Below, in pieces: positions 36,319-46,796 of a stretch of DNA of 64,000 nucleotides; position 1 is the first letter of the stretch, and every line of letters begins with the position of its first letter. The position numbers and the translations under genes were made by a program. This DNA is from an uncultured Lactobacillaceae bacterium (lineage in GTDB: Bacteria; Bacillota; Bacilli; Lactobacillales; Lactobacillaceae): assembly GCA_945285405.1 (NCBI GenBank), contig CALYQJ010000002.1, forward strand, positions 1-64,000. Direction: 5' to 3'. The notes under the pieces are model-generated. The model worked only from the letters and a program-made list of their open reading frames with translations. It was not told the DNA's origin and did no database searches.

Positions 36319-37122
36319 ATGGACGAAAGACCCATTGGTTTTTTCGATTCAGGAATTGGGGGATTAACTGCCTTAAAATCTGCTTTAAAATTATTACCTA
36401 ATGAAGCTACTATTTATGTTGCTGATGAAGCTAATTTGCCTTACGGGACTAAAAGTTCTAAGGAAATTTCAAATTATTCTCAAAAAATCATTAATTTTTT
36501 AATTAAACAAAATGTTAAAGCCATTGTTTGTGCTTGCAATACTTCAAGTGCTATAGCAATACCACATTTAAAAAAGATCTATAATTTACCAATTTTTGGA
36601 GTAATTGATGCAGGTGCAAAAAAAGCAAATCAAATTACCAAAAACCAACATATTATGATTATCGCTACTAAAGCAACAATTAAAAGTAAAAAATATAATG
36701 AAAAATTGGAATCACTTAATTCAAAATTAATCATTAATGATTTAGCAACTCAAGAACTAGTAAAAATTGTAGAAAACGGTGATTATAGCAGTAAACCAAT
36801 AATTAAAAAAATTTACCAAGTGTTAGCACCTTTAAGCAAAACTTCAGCTGATACTTTAATTTTAGGGTGCACTCATTTCCCAATATTAAAAGAACAAATC
36901 AACGAAACTACAAATTATCGTTTCAAATTAGTAGATCCTGGTAATGAAGTCATTATTAATCTCAAAGATTTTTTAACTAAAAAGCAACTTTTATCAAATA
37001 ATAATGTTAAAAGTAATAACCACGTTTTCTATACCACAGGTTCTATCGAGCACTTTTTAACACTAGGTAGTAACTTTTTAGATAATTCTACCATTAAAGT
37101 TAATCATTTAGATTTAGAATAA
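36319..37122 (+). CDS. murI: Glutamate racemase
   Basis: Converts L- to D-glutamate for peptidoglycan. The protein has 267 residues. The two catalytic cysteines lie in VCACNTSSA (near residue 73) and LGCTHFPIL (near residue 188). The N-terminal IGFFDSGIGGLTAL and the PYGTK motif are typical. AAGGAGG precedes the ATG. It heads a four-gene run with rdgB, the YfcE phosphodiesterase and the YslB-like gene, the conserved order near murI in lactobacilli. Confidence 0.95.
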   Translation: MDERPIGFFDSGIGGLTALKSALKLLPNEATIYVADEANLPYGTKSSKEISNYSQKIINFLIKQNVKAIVCACNTSSAIAIPHLKKIYNLPIFGVIDAGAKKANQITKNQHIMIIATKATIKSKKYNEKLESLNSKLIINDLATQELVKIVENGDYSSKPIIKKIYQVLAPLSKTSADTLILGCTHFPILKEQINETTNYRFKLVDPGNEVIINLKDFLTKKQLLSNNNVKSNNHVFYTTGSIEHFLTLGSNFLDNSTIKVNHLDLE

Positions 37123-37126
37123 ATAC

Positions 37127-37750
37127 ATGAAAAAAATAATTATTGCTACTAAAAATAAAGGTAAAACTAAAGAATTTAAAAACTTATTCCAAAAGCTTCC
37201 GGGTAATTACACAATTTTGACTTTAAACGAATTATCTGATTCTCCCGAAATTATTGAAAATGGTCATTCTTTTATTGAAAATGCTACAATTAAAGCTCAA
37301 AAAATTTTTCAAAAATATGGTCAAATTACTATTGCTGATGATTCTGGACTTGTTGTTGATGCTTTAGGTGGCCGTCCAGGAATTTATTCGGCTCGTTATG
37401 CCAGTAATCACAATGATCAAGCTAATTTAAAAAAAGTTATTGAAGAAATAATTCCAATTCCCCAAGATAAAAGAACCGCACATTTTGTGACAGCTTTAGT
37501 TACAATTGGACCTCAAGGAAAAATGACTAATATTGGTCAAGTTAATGGTATATTACTAGATAAACCTTTAGGTAACAATGGTTTTGGTTACGATCCAATT
37601 TTTTATTATCCTCCTTTAGAAAAAACCTTCGCTCAAATGTCAGAAAATGAAAAAAATCAAATTAGCCATCGTGGAAAAGCAATAAAGAAATTATTTACTG
37701 CTTGGCCACTTTATTTAAAAGGAGAACTGAATGAAAATACTAATTTGTAG
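37127..37750 (+). CDS. rdgB: XTP/dITP diphosphatase
   Basis: Removes non-canonical purine nucleotides (XTP, dITP) from the pool. The protein has 207 residues. The substrate and metal segments IIATKNKGKTKEFK, IADDSGLVVDALGGRPGIYSARYA, and FGYDPIFYYP are all present, as is SHRGKA near the end. It lies four bases after murI and overlaps the yfcE-like gene by 20 bases, so the three are probably one transcript. Confidence 0.94.
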   Translation: MKKIIIATKNKGKTKEFKNLFQKLPGNYTILTLNELSDSPEIIENGHSFIENATIKAQKIFQKYGQITIADDSGLVVDALGGRPGIYSARYASNHNDQANLKKVIEEIIPIPQDKRTAHFVTALVTIGPQGKMTNIGQVNGILLDKPLGNNGFGYDPIFYYPPLEKTFAQMSENEKNQISHRGKAIKKLFTAWPLYLKGELNENTNL

Positions 37751-38261
37751 TGATACTCATGGAGACCAAGATATTTTAATTGATAAATTATCTCGTTATC
37801 CAAACTTTGATCACTATTTTTATTTGGGAGATTCGGAGTTATCTGAAACCAATTTATTATTTAAAAATTTTATTGGAGTCAATGGTAATATGGATTACGG
37901 AAAGTTCCCTTTAACTCGTGTTATCAGCGACCAAAATATCAATTTTTTATTGACCCATGGCCATCTTTTTGGCGTAAATCAGAATCTAAACCGCCTCATT
38001 TCTGAAGGCAAAAGACTGAAAGCAAATATAATCTGTTACGGACATACACATCGTCTTTCAATAAAAGTAATTGAAGGAATTTTAGTAATCAATCCTGGAA
38101 GCATTTCTCAACCTCGTAACTTTGTAAACGAAGGTGGTACTTATGTAGTTTTAACAATTGATGAAAGAACTTACACTGTAACAGCATATAATCGAAAAGA
38201 CCAATTAGTTTCCTTGTCCAAAAATCCAATTATTATTATGAGAAATCAAATCAATGAATAA
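37731..38261 (+). CDS. YfcE/MJ0936 family metallophosphodiesterase
   Basis: Metallophosphatase of 176 residues. The metal ligands are recognisable: CSDTHGD (near residues 6-12), YLGDSE, NGNMDY, LTHGHLFG and YGHTH (the C-terminal His pair). Homologues hydrolyse phosphodiesters; the natural substrate is unknown. A GGAG ribosome-binding site lies within the overlapping end of rdgB. The gene also overlaps the next one by eight bases. Confidence 0.88.
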   Translation: MKILICSDTHGDQDILIDKLSRYPNFDHYFYLGDSELSETNLLFKNFIGVNGNMDYGKFPLTRVISDQNINFLLTHGHLFGVNQNLNRLISEGKRLKANIICYGHTHRLSIKVIEGILVINPGSISQPRNFVNEGGTYVVLTIDERTYTVTAYNRKDQLVSLSKNPIIIMRNQINE

Positions 38262-38685
38262 TTCTAAAATTATTGACTATTTAAATTTGCCTGATAACAA
38301 ACGCGATTTTTCCCTTTATATACGTGAAATTTTACTTTGTGATATTTTTGGTAAAGATAAAAAAGAAATTCTATATTATTACGGTAAAGATTTAGCTAAT
38401 AACTTTACGTTCAAATCAATTGATGAAATAACCATCTTGTTTAAAAAATTAGGATTAGGTGAATTAATTTTATCCAAAGTTAAAAAAAATGCTTATTTTT
38501 TTGAAGCAAGTGGAGAAATAATTAATCAAAGAATTGCTTTTAACTCTAAATCGGAATTTGCTTTAGAAACTGGTTTTATTGCCAAGGCAATAAATTTAAC
38601 AACTTCACTAACTGCTGAAGGCCAATATAAGATTAATGAAAAAAATAAATTAGTTGAATTTTTAATTCAAACAATTAGTATGTAA
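38254..38685 (+). CDS. YslB-like DUF2507 family protein
   Basis: Protein of 143 residues that looks like the DUF2507 family (YslB in Bacillus), with the segment YFFEASGEIINQRIA and a central alpha/beta body. Function unknown. It is the last gene of the murI run and overlaps the yfcE-like gene by eight bases. Its last 11 bases overlap the end of the convergent YdcF-type gene, with no terminator between. Confidence 0.7.
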   Translation: MNNSKIIDYLNLPDNKRDFSLYIREILLCDIFGKDKKEILYYYGKDLANNFTFKSIDEITILFKKLGLGELILSKVKKNAYFFEASGEIINQRIAFNSKSEFALETGFIAKAINLTTSLTAEGQYKINEKNKLVEFLIQTISM

Positions 38686-39751
38686 ATGCTGAGTAAATTG
38701 CTGATATTATGGAAATTAAAATAAAGATAAATGCTACAATTAAATGTCTTTTTTTATTCATAACTAAAATTGCTATATATTCTCGTAAGAAAGCAGTACC
38801 ACGATAATAAATAGGTGTTTTAGAGCCTATTCCATTAGCTGCAATTCCTAATCTTTTTGATAAAAGAGCAGCTCGAAAGACATGATAATCACTTGTACAA
38901 AATGTAAATTCCACTTTTTGTTTTTCCTGAGCTAATAATTGGGCACTGTAAATCAAATTTTCACGCGTATTTCGCGATCTCGTTTCTAGACGGCTCTTAG
39001 CTAAAGGCCAATGATCTTTCTTTCTAGCATAATCAAACATTGCTTGAGCTTCTGAGGTAGTCTCTTTGACGCCCTGTCCACCTGAAAAAATAATCATTGC
39101 TTCTTTTTCGGTTAAATTGTCATTTCTTTTTGCTTGATTGATTGTTACATCAATTCTACTAGCAAGTAATTTTCCAACTTGATTACCATTAATTAATCCT
39201 GCTCCTAATGTTACTAACCATTGAGTAGGTAATTTTCTTTTAAAATGCATTTTTAATCCATAAATATAACTTGAAAGAAAAAAATTTAAAAATGTAAATG
39301 TTAAATAAGCCATAGATAATGGCATAAACATTAAAATCCTTTTCCCCCATAGAGGCAATTTTTGGTTAATTACACCAAATAAAACTAATAAAACAATATA
39401 AGCAAATACAGCTAAAGTTAAAAGTAAATTAGATAAAGTATGCGCTTCTCGATACCAAACTTTAATCAACTGATAAAGAATGTACCAAGCAAAAATAAAT
39501 GGAAAAATTGCAAAAATTAGTGTCAAAACGATAATTTCACTACGTATTGCAAATGTTCGAATTTTAGTTACAAAAAAAATAAATTGTAATGAAAAAAATA
39601 GACTAACAAAAAAAATTTCTGCTAAAATCCCTATTTTTAAAGTACGAGGCTCAACTTTTAACTGATATATCAAACCAATTAAACAAGAAAGTGCAATAAT
39701 AAAAAAAATTATTCCTAAAATTGTGAAACCCATTTCAAAAGAAATATGCAT
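38675..39751 (-). CDS. YdcF/ElyC family membrane protein (DUF218)
   Basis: Protein of 358 residues: about five or six N-terminal membrane segments, then a C-terminal DUF218 domain (about residues 165-335), with IIFSGGQGVKE, RSRNTRENLIYSA and FCTSDYHVFRAALLSKRLG. Members such as ElyC and SanA act on envelope biogenesis, but the reaction is unknown. The start is ATG 39751, five bases after GGGAG. It is the only gene in its unit; trxA is upstream and ends in a terminator. Confidence 0.85.
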   Translation of the reverse strand: MHISFEMGFTILGIIFFIIALSCLIGLIYQLKVEPRTLKIGILAEIFFVSLFFSLQFIFFVTKIRTFAIRSEIIVLTLIFAIFPFIFAWYILYQLIKVWYREAHTLSNLLLTLAVFAYIVLLVLFGVINQKLPLWGKRILMFMPLSMAYLTFTFLNFFLSSYIYGLKMHFKRKLPTQWLVTLGAGLINGNQVGKLLASRIDVTINQAKRNDNLTEKEAMIIFSGGQGVKETTSEAQAMFDYARKKDHWPLAKSRLETRSRNTRENLIYSAQLLAQEKQKVEFTFCTSDYHVFRAALLSKRLGIAANGIGSKTPIYYRGTAFLREYIAILVMNKKRHLIVAFIFILISIISAIYSAFTY

Positions 39752-39820
39752 TTTTACTCCCAATAATTTCTAAATATTTAAAGTTTGGACTATAAAAAGT
39801 GTAAAAATTATACCTTTTAT

Positions 39821-39845
39821 AAAAAAACTGTAGTTTTCACTACAG
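39821..39845 (-). terminator. Terminator of trxA
   Basis: On the minus strand CTGTAG pairs with CTACAG (39828-39845), followed by seven T. It ends just after the trxA stop region. Confidence 0.85.
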
Positions 39846-39858
39846 AATATTAATTAGT

Positions 39859-40170
39859 TTATTTAGCATACTTATCTAAAATTTGATTTAATTGATCTTT
39901 AGGATGAAATCCAACTACTCTTTCTTTGATTTCACCATCTTTTTTGATCAATAAAGTTGGAATTGCTTGAATTCCAAAACTTTGAGGGGTTTTAGGGTTC
40001 TGGTCAACATCCATTTTAGTAAATTTAACATCGTCACGTTCACTAGATAATTCATCTAAAATTGGAGCTTGCATCCGACAAGGTCCACACCATGTAGCCC
40101 AAAAATCAGTTAATACAACCCCATCTTTTGTTTCTTCATCAAAATTTTGATCAGTTATTTCAGTTATCAT
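39859..40170 (-). CDS. trxA: Thioredoxin
   Basis: Reduces protein disulfides in the cytosol. The protein has 103 residues. The active site WCGPC is at residues 27-31, the cis-proline lies in AIPTLLI, and the fold elements DFWATWCGPCR and KMDVDQNP are typical. The start has AAGGAG upstream, and a -10 box TATACT (40204-40209 on the minus strand) lies near it. It is a single-gene unit here; the partner thioredoxin reductase is not in the window. Confidence 0.97.
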   Translation of the reverse strand: MITEITDQNFDEETKDGVVLTDFWATWCGPCRMQAPILDELSSERDDVKFTKMDVDQNPKTPQSFGIQAIPTLLIKKDGEIKERVVGFHPKDQLNQILDKYAK

Positions 40171-40661
40171 TCACTTGTCTCCTTACTTACTAAAAGTAAC
40201 TATAGTATATCACTTTATTTCGTTTTTATTTATTAATTCCAAAATGCTTATTAATTTTGATTTATCTTTTACAAAAAGTCCATTTATTATGCTATGATGT
40301 TGTCTTTCTTTTATCATAATAGTTGAAAAAAGTCAAACATTTTAAATTCTCAAATTTTTACAAAAAATTAGTTTATTAAATGTAATAAATTTTACAATAG
40401 AGTCATTAACAAACCAATAATTTTGAATATATTTTACAAAATTATGATTCAATAACATCTTCATCCGATAATTAATTAAAATATAATAAAATTAAATGAA
40501 TGTCACAAATTTTTTAATGATAAACAAATTGCATTAGAAAAACATTTCATTACGTTAACAGAAGAGTAAAATTTATCAATCTTCATGAGTTAACTAAAGT
40601 TCTTTTGTAAAAGAATTAAAAGTAATACAATTATTAACATAAATTAATATGAGGTGATAAT
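40171..40661. other. AT-rich spacer between trxA and galE
   Basis: No open frame or RNA gene was recognised on either strand. Sample rows have only about 15-17% G+C, lower than the coding DNA, so this looks like ordinary spacer with the trxA promoter on the left. A box TATGAT around 40300 has a TTTACA upstream, but the spacing is 19 bases, so it is not a firm promoter. Confidence 0.5.
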
Positions 40662-41651
40662 TTGGCAATTTTAGTTTTAGGTGGAGCTGGTTATATCGGT
40701 TCCCATATGGTTGATTTATTAAAAAATAAACAAAAAGAAGTAATTGTAGTTGATAATCTAGTAACTGGACATCGTTCAGCTATACCAGAATCTATTCCAT
40801 TTTATCAGATTGATATTCGTGATACTGAAGCATTAAATAGAGTTTTTAAGGAAAACAAAATTGACGCTGTATTCCATTTTGCTGCTTTTTCAATAGTACC
40901 AGAGTCAATGAAAAACCCATTAAAATATTTTGATAATAATACAGTCGGAATGACTAATATCTTGAAAACAATGCAGCAAAATAATGTAGATAAAATAATT
41001 TTTTCCTCAACAGCTGCAACATATGGCATTCCTAAACATTGTCCAATTAAAGAAAATGATCTTCAAAACCCGATTAATCCATATGGTGAATCAAAACTTG
41101 AAATGGAACATCAAATTTATTGGGCTGGTAAAGCTTACGATATCAAATGGGTTGCTTTAAGATACTTTAACGTAGCAGGTAGTAAAGCTGACGGCAGTAT
41201 TGGTGAAGATCATCACCCTGAAACACATTTGATACCAATTATTTTACAAGCAGCCGCAGGACAAAGACCCTATATAGAAATGTTTGGTAATGATTATCAC
41301 ACTGCAGATGGATTTAACATTAGAGATTATGTCCATGTCGAGGATTTAGTTGAAGCCCATTTATTAGCTTTAAAATATCTTGAACAAGGTGGACAGTCAA
41401 CAGCTTTTAATTTAGGATCTGCCTCTGGTTTTTCAGTAAAACAAATTGTTGAAGCTGCTAAAAAAGCTACAGGAATTAATTTTAAGGTAAAAATTGCTCC
41501 TCGCAGACTAGGTGATCCCGATTCATTAATTGCTGATTCTACTAAAGCAAAAGAAATTTTGCACTGGCATCCTCAATATAATGACATTACTGAAATTATT
41601 AAAACTGCTTGGGCATTTAAACAAAAACATCCTAACGGATATTCAAAATAA
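40662..41651 (+). CDS. galE: UDP-glucose 4-epimerase
   Basis: Interconverts UDP-glucose and UDP-galactose for polysaccharide synthesis or galactose use. The protein has 329 residues. The NAD-binding loop GGAGYIGSH (near residues 7-15), the catalytic YGESKLEME (YxxxK), and the serine-bearing SSTAATYG are present. The start is TTG, with GAGGTGA just upstream. It stands alone: galK and galT are not adjacent, so a role in wall or exopolysaccharide sugar supply is possible. Confidence 0.94.
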   Translation: MAILVLGGAGYIGSHMVDLLKNKQKEVIVVDNLVTGHRSAIPESIPFYQIDIRDTEALNRVFKENKIDAVFHFAAFSIVPESMKNPLKYFDNNTVGMTNILKTMQQNNVDKIIFSSTAATYGIPKHCPIKENDLQNPINPYGESKLEMEHQIYWAGKAYDIKWVALRYFNVAGSKADGSIGEDHHPETHLIPIILQAAAGQRPYIEMFGNDYHTADGFNIRDYVHVEDLVEAHLLALKYLEQGGQSTAFNLGSASGFSVKQIVEAAKKATGINFKVKIAPRRLGDPDSLIADSTKAKEILHWHPQYNDITEIIKTAWAFKQKHPNGYSK

Positions 41652-42070
41652 ACTTAAGTTTCAGTCTTTCATTTTGTATAGTATATTTTATGTTAACTGA
41701 ATTTTTTTTCAATTCTCAACTATGATAGCTGTTAAATTTAAAAAATTTAACTAATTATTGAACTTCTTTATTTTCAAGCCAATATCTATGTGAAATTGAT
41801 TAATTCCATTTAATCTTTTTAAAATTAAATGATGGGAAATTAAGTAATAGCTATTTTTAAACTATTTAAGCTCTTTTACCTTTGTGAACTACTTTTGAGA
41901 CCTCAATAGTTCCTTAGCATTTAGAACTATTTGACACATTTTAATATACCTTTCTTTTTTGTATTAATGTTGATCTATTATTTTTTAACGTATTACTATT
42001 TAATTTTTTATAAAATATATTAAAATATACTTAATTTAATTTTGTAATAGTGTAGCAAAGGAAAATAGTA
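41652..42070. other. AT-rich spacer between galE and the DfsB-type gene
   Basis: No gene, RNA or repeat was recognised. The end holds the ribosome-binding site AAAGGAAA for the next gene and, further up, a plausible -10 box TATACT near 42026. No terminator hairpin with a T-run was found after galE. Confidence 0.45.
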
Positions 42071-42616
42071 ATGGAAAATAAAATTAATAAAAAAGAATTA
42101 ATTAAATTTACTAACGAAAATTACGAAAAGATCAATAATATTATTAATAGCCTCAGTCCCGAAGAACAAATAGCCCCCTTTAATTTTCAATTAAATAGTA
42201 AAGATTCCGCTGATTGGCATCGAGATAAAAATATTAGAGATATCTTAACCCATCTTTATGAATGGCAAGAAATGTTATTAAATTGGGTTTTTGACAATCA
42301 AAAGGGACAATCAAAATCATTTTTACCTAAAGGCTACAATTGGCAAAACTATGGTGAATTAAATCAAAAAATTTGGGAAAAATATCAAAATACTTCTTTT
42401 AAAAAAGCTCGAGAATTGTTAGCAGAAAGTCACCAGGCAATGATCGAACTTATTAATACTTTTTCAAATAAAGAACTTTTTACAAAAAATATTTATTCTT
42501 GGACCGAAAATAGGACATTAGGAAGTTATTTTATAGATAGTGGTGCCAATCATTATGCATGGGCTTTAAAAAAGTTAACAAAATACCAGAACAATTTAAA
42601 AAATAATTCACACTAA
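42071..42616 (+). CDS. ClbS/DfsB family four-helix protein (DUF1706)
   Basis: Protein of 181 residues, predicted all-helical. The DfsB/ClbS family features are recognisable: HLYEWQEMLLNWV near residue 60-72, and SGANHYAWALKKLTKY near the end, in a four-helix bundle related to DinB. Members in other bacteria protect against colibactin or have unknown roles. No metal site is obvious. ATG with AAAGGAAA eight bases upstream. It is a single-gene unit ended by a strong terminator shared with guaC. Confidence 0.75.
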   Translation: MENKINKKELIKFTNENYEKINNIINSLSPEEQIAPFNFQLNSKDSADWHRDKNIRDILTHLYEWQEMLLNWVFDNQKGQSKSFLPKGYNWQNYGELNQKIWEKYQNTSFKKARELLAESHQAMIELINTFSNKELFTKNIYSWTENRTLGSYFIDSGANHYAWALKKLTKYQNNLKNNSH

Positions 42617-42652
42617 AAAAGCTTAGGATTTTGAAATCCTAAGCTTTTTTTT
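42615..42652. terminator. Bidirectional terminator between the DfsB-type gene and guaC
   Basis: AAAAAGCTTAGGATTT pairs with AATCCTAAGCTTTTT around a short loop, with A and T runs on both sides. Confidence 0.92.
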
Positions 42653-42654
42653 CA

Positions 42655-43641
42655 CTAATAATGATCACCATTAGTAACTGAGTTTTTAACAATAACGTAA
42701 TCAACATAACGAATATCAATTAATTTACGCCCTCCGGCATAAGAAATTGCTGATTGTAAATCTTGTTGTATTTCCAAAAGACTATCAGATATTTTTCCTC
42801 GATATGGAACTAGCATTTGCTTGCCTTCAACATTACGGTAAGCTCCCTTTTGTCTTTCTGATGCTGAACCCCAGTATTGTTTATAAGTTTTTCCGTCAAG
42901 TACTATTTTATTACCAGGCGATTCTTCATGACCCGCCAACAAAGAACCCACCATAACTAAAGTTGCACCAAACCTTATAGATTTTGCAATATCTCCATTA
43001 TAACGGATTCCACCATCAGCAATAATTGGTTTCTGTGCAGCTTTGGAACAAAGACGTACAGCTGCTAGTTGCCACCCTCCAGTTCCAAAACCAGTTTTTA
43101 ACTTAGTGATACAAGCTTTTCCTGGACCTATTCCAACTTTAGTAGCATCTGCACCTGCATTTTCTAATTCACGTACTGCTTCTGGAGTACCAACATTTCC
43201 AGCAATAACAAAAGTATTAGGTAAAGCTTGGTGAAGATGTTTAATCATCTTAATTACAGAATCCGCATGTCCATGAGCAATATCAATTGTAGCGTATTCA
43301 GGAACATCTCCAGCTCTTGCTAATTCATCAACAAAATTATGTTCTTCAGGTTTTACTCCTAAACTAATTGAAGCATAAAGCTTCTTTTGATGCATCATTT
43401 TAACAAAATTATGCCGGTTTTCCGGTTTAAAACGATGCATAATGTAAAAATATTGATTTTGAGCTAACCAAATTGCCAAAGATTCACTGATTACGGTCTC
43501 CATATTTGCTGGAACTACCGGAATTTTAAAAACCATTGGTCCAAATTTTACCGAAGTGTCAGCTTCAGAACGACTAGAAATAATACACTTATTTGGAATT
43601 AATTGAATATCTTCGTAATCAAATACTTCAGTTGGAATCAA
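42655..43641 (-). CDS. guaC: GMP reductase
   Basis: Reduces GMP to IMP with NADPH. The protein has 328 residues, shorter than IMP dehydrogenase because no CBS domains are present. The catalytic cysteine loop is [11 protein letters not shown] (near residues 172-182), and [13 protein letters not shown] begins the barrel. It starts with TTG about eight bases after AAGGAGG. It is followed upstream on the same strand by purA, and faces the DfsB-type gene; together with purA and purB it controls IMP branching. Confidence 0.95.
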   Translation of the reverse strand: MIPTEVFDYEDIQLIPNKCIISSRSEADTSVKFGPMVFKIPVVPANMETVISESLAIWLAQNQYFYIMHRFKPENRHNFVKMMHQKKLYASISLGVKPEEHNFVDELARAGDVPEYATIDIAHGHADSVIKMIKHLHQALPNTFVIAGNVGTPEAVRELENAGADATKVGIGPGKACITKLKTGFGTGGWQLAAVRLCSKAAQKPIIADGGIRYNGDIAKSIRFGATLVMVGSLLAGHEESPGNKIVLDGKTYKQYWGSASERQKGAYRNVEGKQMLVPYRGKISDSLLEIQQDLQSAISYAGGRKLIDIRYVDYVIVKNSVTNGDHY

Positions 43642-43662
43642 AGACCAACCCTCCTTTAAGCT

Positions 43663-44973
<1,311 letters not shown>

Positions 44974-45148
44974 TCATCCGTTAAATTACTGAGAACAATA
45001 CTCAGCACAAAGCCCAATATATCAATTTATAAAAATAAATCAAGTTATAAATAATTATTTTAAGTAAAAAATTAATTACCCACCATCTTCAATTTTTTTA
45101 TGATAAAGTTAAATTAAACTGTAGAAAGCTGATGAAAAATTACAAAAA

Positions 45149-46447
45149 ATGTTAAAGCGATATAGCCGTCCAGAAATGATCCAAATTTGGTCAAAAAAAA
45201 ATCAATATCAATCATGGCTCAAAGTTGAAATTGCGGTTGATGAAGCATGGGAAAAATTGGGAAAAATTCCAAAATCTGACCTTTTGAAAATCAAGAAAAA
45301 TGCTAAATTTGATGAAAAAAGAATTGCTGAAATTGAGGCAACTACTCATCATGATGTAGTTGCATTTACTCGAAATGTTTCTGAAAGCCTTGGTGAAGAA
45401 AGCAAGTGGATTCATTACGGAGTAACAAGTACTGATATTGTCGACACTGCTCAAGGATATCGACTCAAACAAGCAAATTCTATTTTAAATGATGATATAA
45501 AAAAGTTTTTAAACACAATAAAAACTCAAGCATTAAAATATAAAAATACAGTAATGATTGGACGAACTCACGGAGTTCAAGCTGAACCAATTACATTTGG
45601 CTTAAAGCTTGCACGATGGTATTCGGAAATGAAACGAAACCAGAAACGCTTCAAAACTGTATCCAGAGAAATCGAAGCTGGTAAAATTAGTGGAGCTGTA
45701 GGTACTTTTGCAAATGTTCAACCATTTATTGAAAAGTATGTTTGTCAAAAATTAGGTTTACGAGCTCAAGAAATAACTAGCCAAATTTTACCAAGAGATT
45801 TACATGCTAATTATATTGCTACCATTGCTTTAATTGGTACTAGCTTAGAAGAATTTGCAACTGAAATTAGAAGTTTACAACGCTCTGAAATTCATGAAGT
45901 TGAAGAACACTTTTACAAAGGACAGAAAGGTTCTTCAGCAATGCCGCATAAAAGAAACCCTATTGGTTCAGAAAATATTTGTGGTTTAGCAAGAGTTTTG
46001 CGCGGACAAGTTCAAACAGCTTATGAAAATATGGTTCTTTGGCACGAACGTGACATCTCTCATTCATCTGCTGAAAGAATTATTTTACCTGATGCAACAA
46101 CACTTTTAGATTACATGCTTAATCGTTTTAATAATATTTTGAAAAATTTAACGGTTTTTCCAAAAAGAATGATGGAAAATATGAATTTAACCTATGGCCT
46201 TATTTATAGTCAAAGAGTAATGCTAAAACTAATTAACAAAGGACTTACACGAGAAGAGGCTTACGATTTAGTTCAACCACTAACAGCTAAAGCATGGGAT
46301 GAAGAAAAGCAATTTAGACCTTTAGTTGAAAAAGATCCAATAATTAATACTCATTTAAGCAGTTCAGAAATTGATGAGGCTTTTGACTACCATTATCATC
46401 TAAGGCATGTTGACGAAATTTTTAAAAGGGTTGGATTATTAGAATGA
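45149..46447 (+). CDS. purB: Adenylosuccinate lyase
   Basis: Cleaves adenylosuccinate to AMP (and SAICAR in de novo synthesis). The protein has 432 residues. The fumarase/lyase signature [11 protein letters not shown] (near residue 262), the histidine in [10 protein letters not shown], and THHDVVAF are present. The ATG has no clear Shine-Dalgarno, the nearest AAAG lying about 25 bases upstream. It is divergent from purA. A long AT-rich spacer and a terminator follow before mutS2. Confidence 0.96.
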   Translation: MLKRYSRPEMIQIWSKKNQYQSWLKVEIAVDEAWEKLGKIPKSDLLKIKKNAKFDEKRIAEIEATTHHDVVAFTRNVSESLGEESKWIHYGVTSTDIVDTAQGYRLKQANSILNDDIKKFLNTIKTQALKYKNTVMIGRTHGVQAEPITFGLKLARWYSEMKRNQKRFKTVSREIEAGKISGAVGTFANVQPFIEKYVCQKLGLRAQEITSQILPRDLHANYIATIALIGTSLEEFATEIRSLQRSEIHEVEEHFYKGQKGSSAMPHKRNPIGSENICGLARVLRGQVQTAYENMVLWHERDISHSSAERIILPDATTLLDYMLNRFNNILKNLTVFPKRMMENMNLTYGLIYSQRVMLKLINKGLTREEAYDLVQPLTAKAWDEEKQFRPLVEKDPIINTHLSSSEIDEAFDYHYHLRHVDEIFKRVGLLE

Positions 46448-46710
46448 TTAATTTTTAATAAAACAAAAAGTTAAATTTTATGTATAAAAACTTAGGACAG
46501 ATTTTTAATAATTCGCATAGTTTTACTACAAATAGTTTGTAATAGAGTGACATTAATAAAAATCTACTGTTCATAATTAAGATCTAAATCTTATTTAATC
46601 TTTGTATTTTTCTATAAATTACAAAAATATATCTTAAGAAGTTTATGATATTAATACCAGTACCTAAAATTTACTGTACTTAATTACTTTTACTTAAAAT
46701 TATCATAAAC
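46448..46710. other. AT-rich spacer after purB
   Basis: Very AT-rich sequence with no open frame or RNA recognised. With the terminator at 46711-46741 and the following bases to 46796 it makes a gene-free gap of about 350 bases between the convergent purB and mutS2. Confidence 0.5.
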
Positions 46711-46741
46711 TAAAAACAGGTTAAACAATAACCTGTTTTTA
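46711..46741. terminator. Bidirectional terminator between purB and mutS2
   Basis: TAAAAACAGGTT (46711-46722) pairs perfectly with AACCTGTTTTTA (46730-46741) around a seven-base loop, with A and T runs on the two sides. Confidence 0.9.
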
Positions 46742-46796
46742 GTTCTAAATATAAAAAATTAATAAAAATTCTAATTTTCAAAATCAATTAGTAAGA

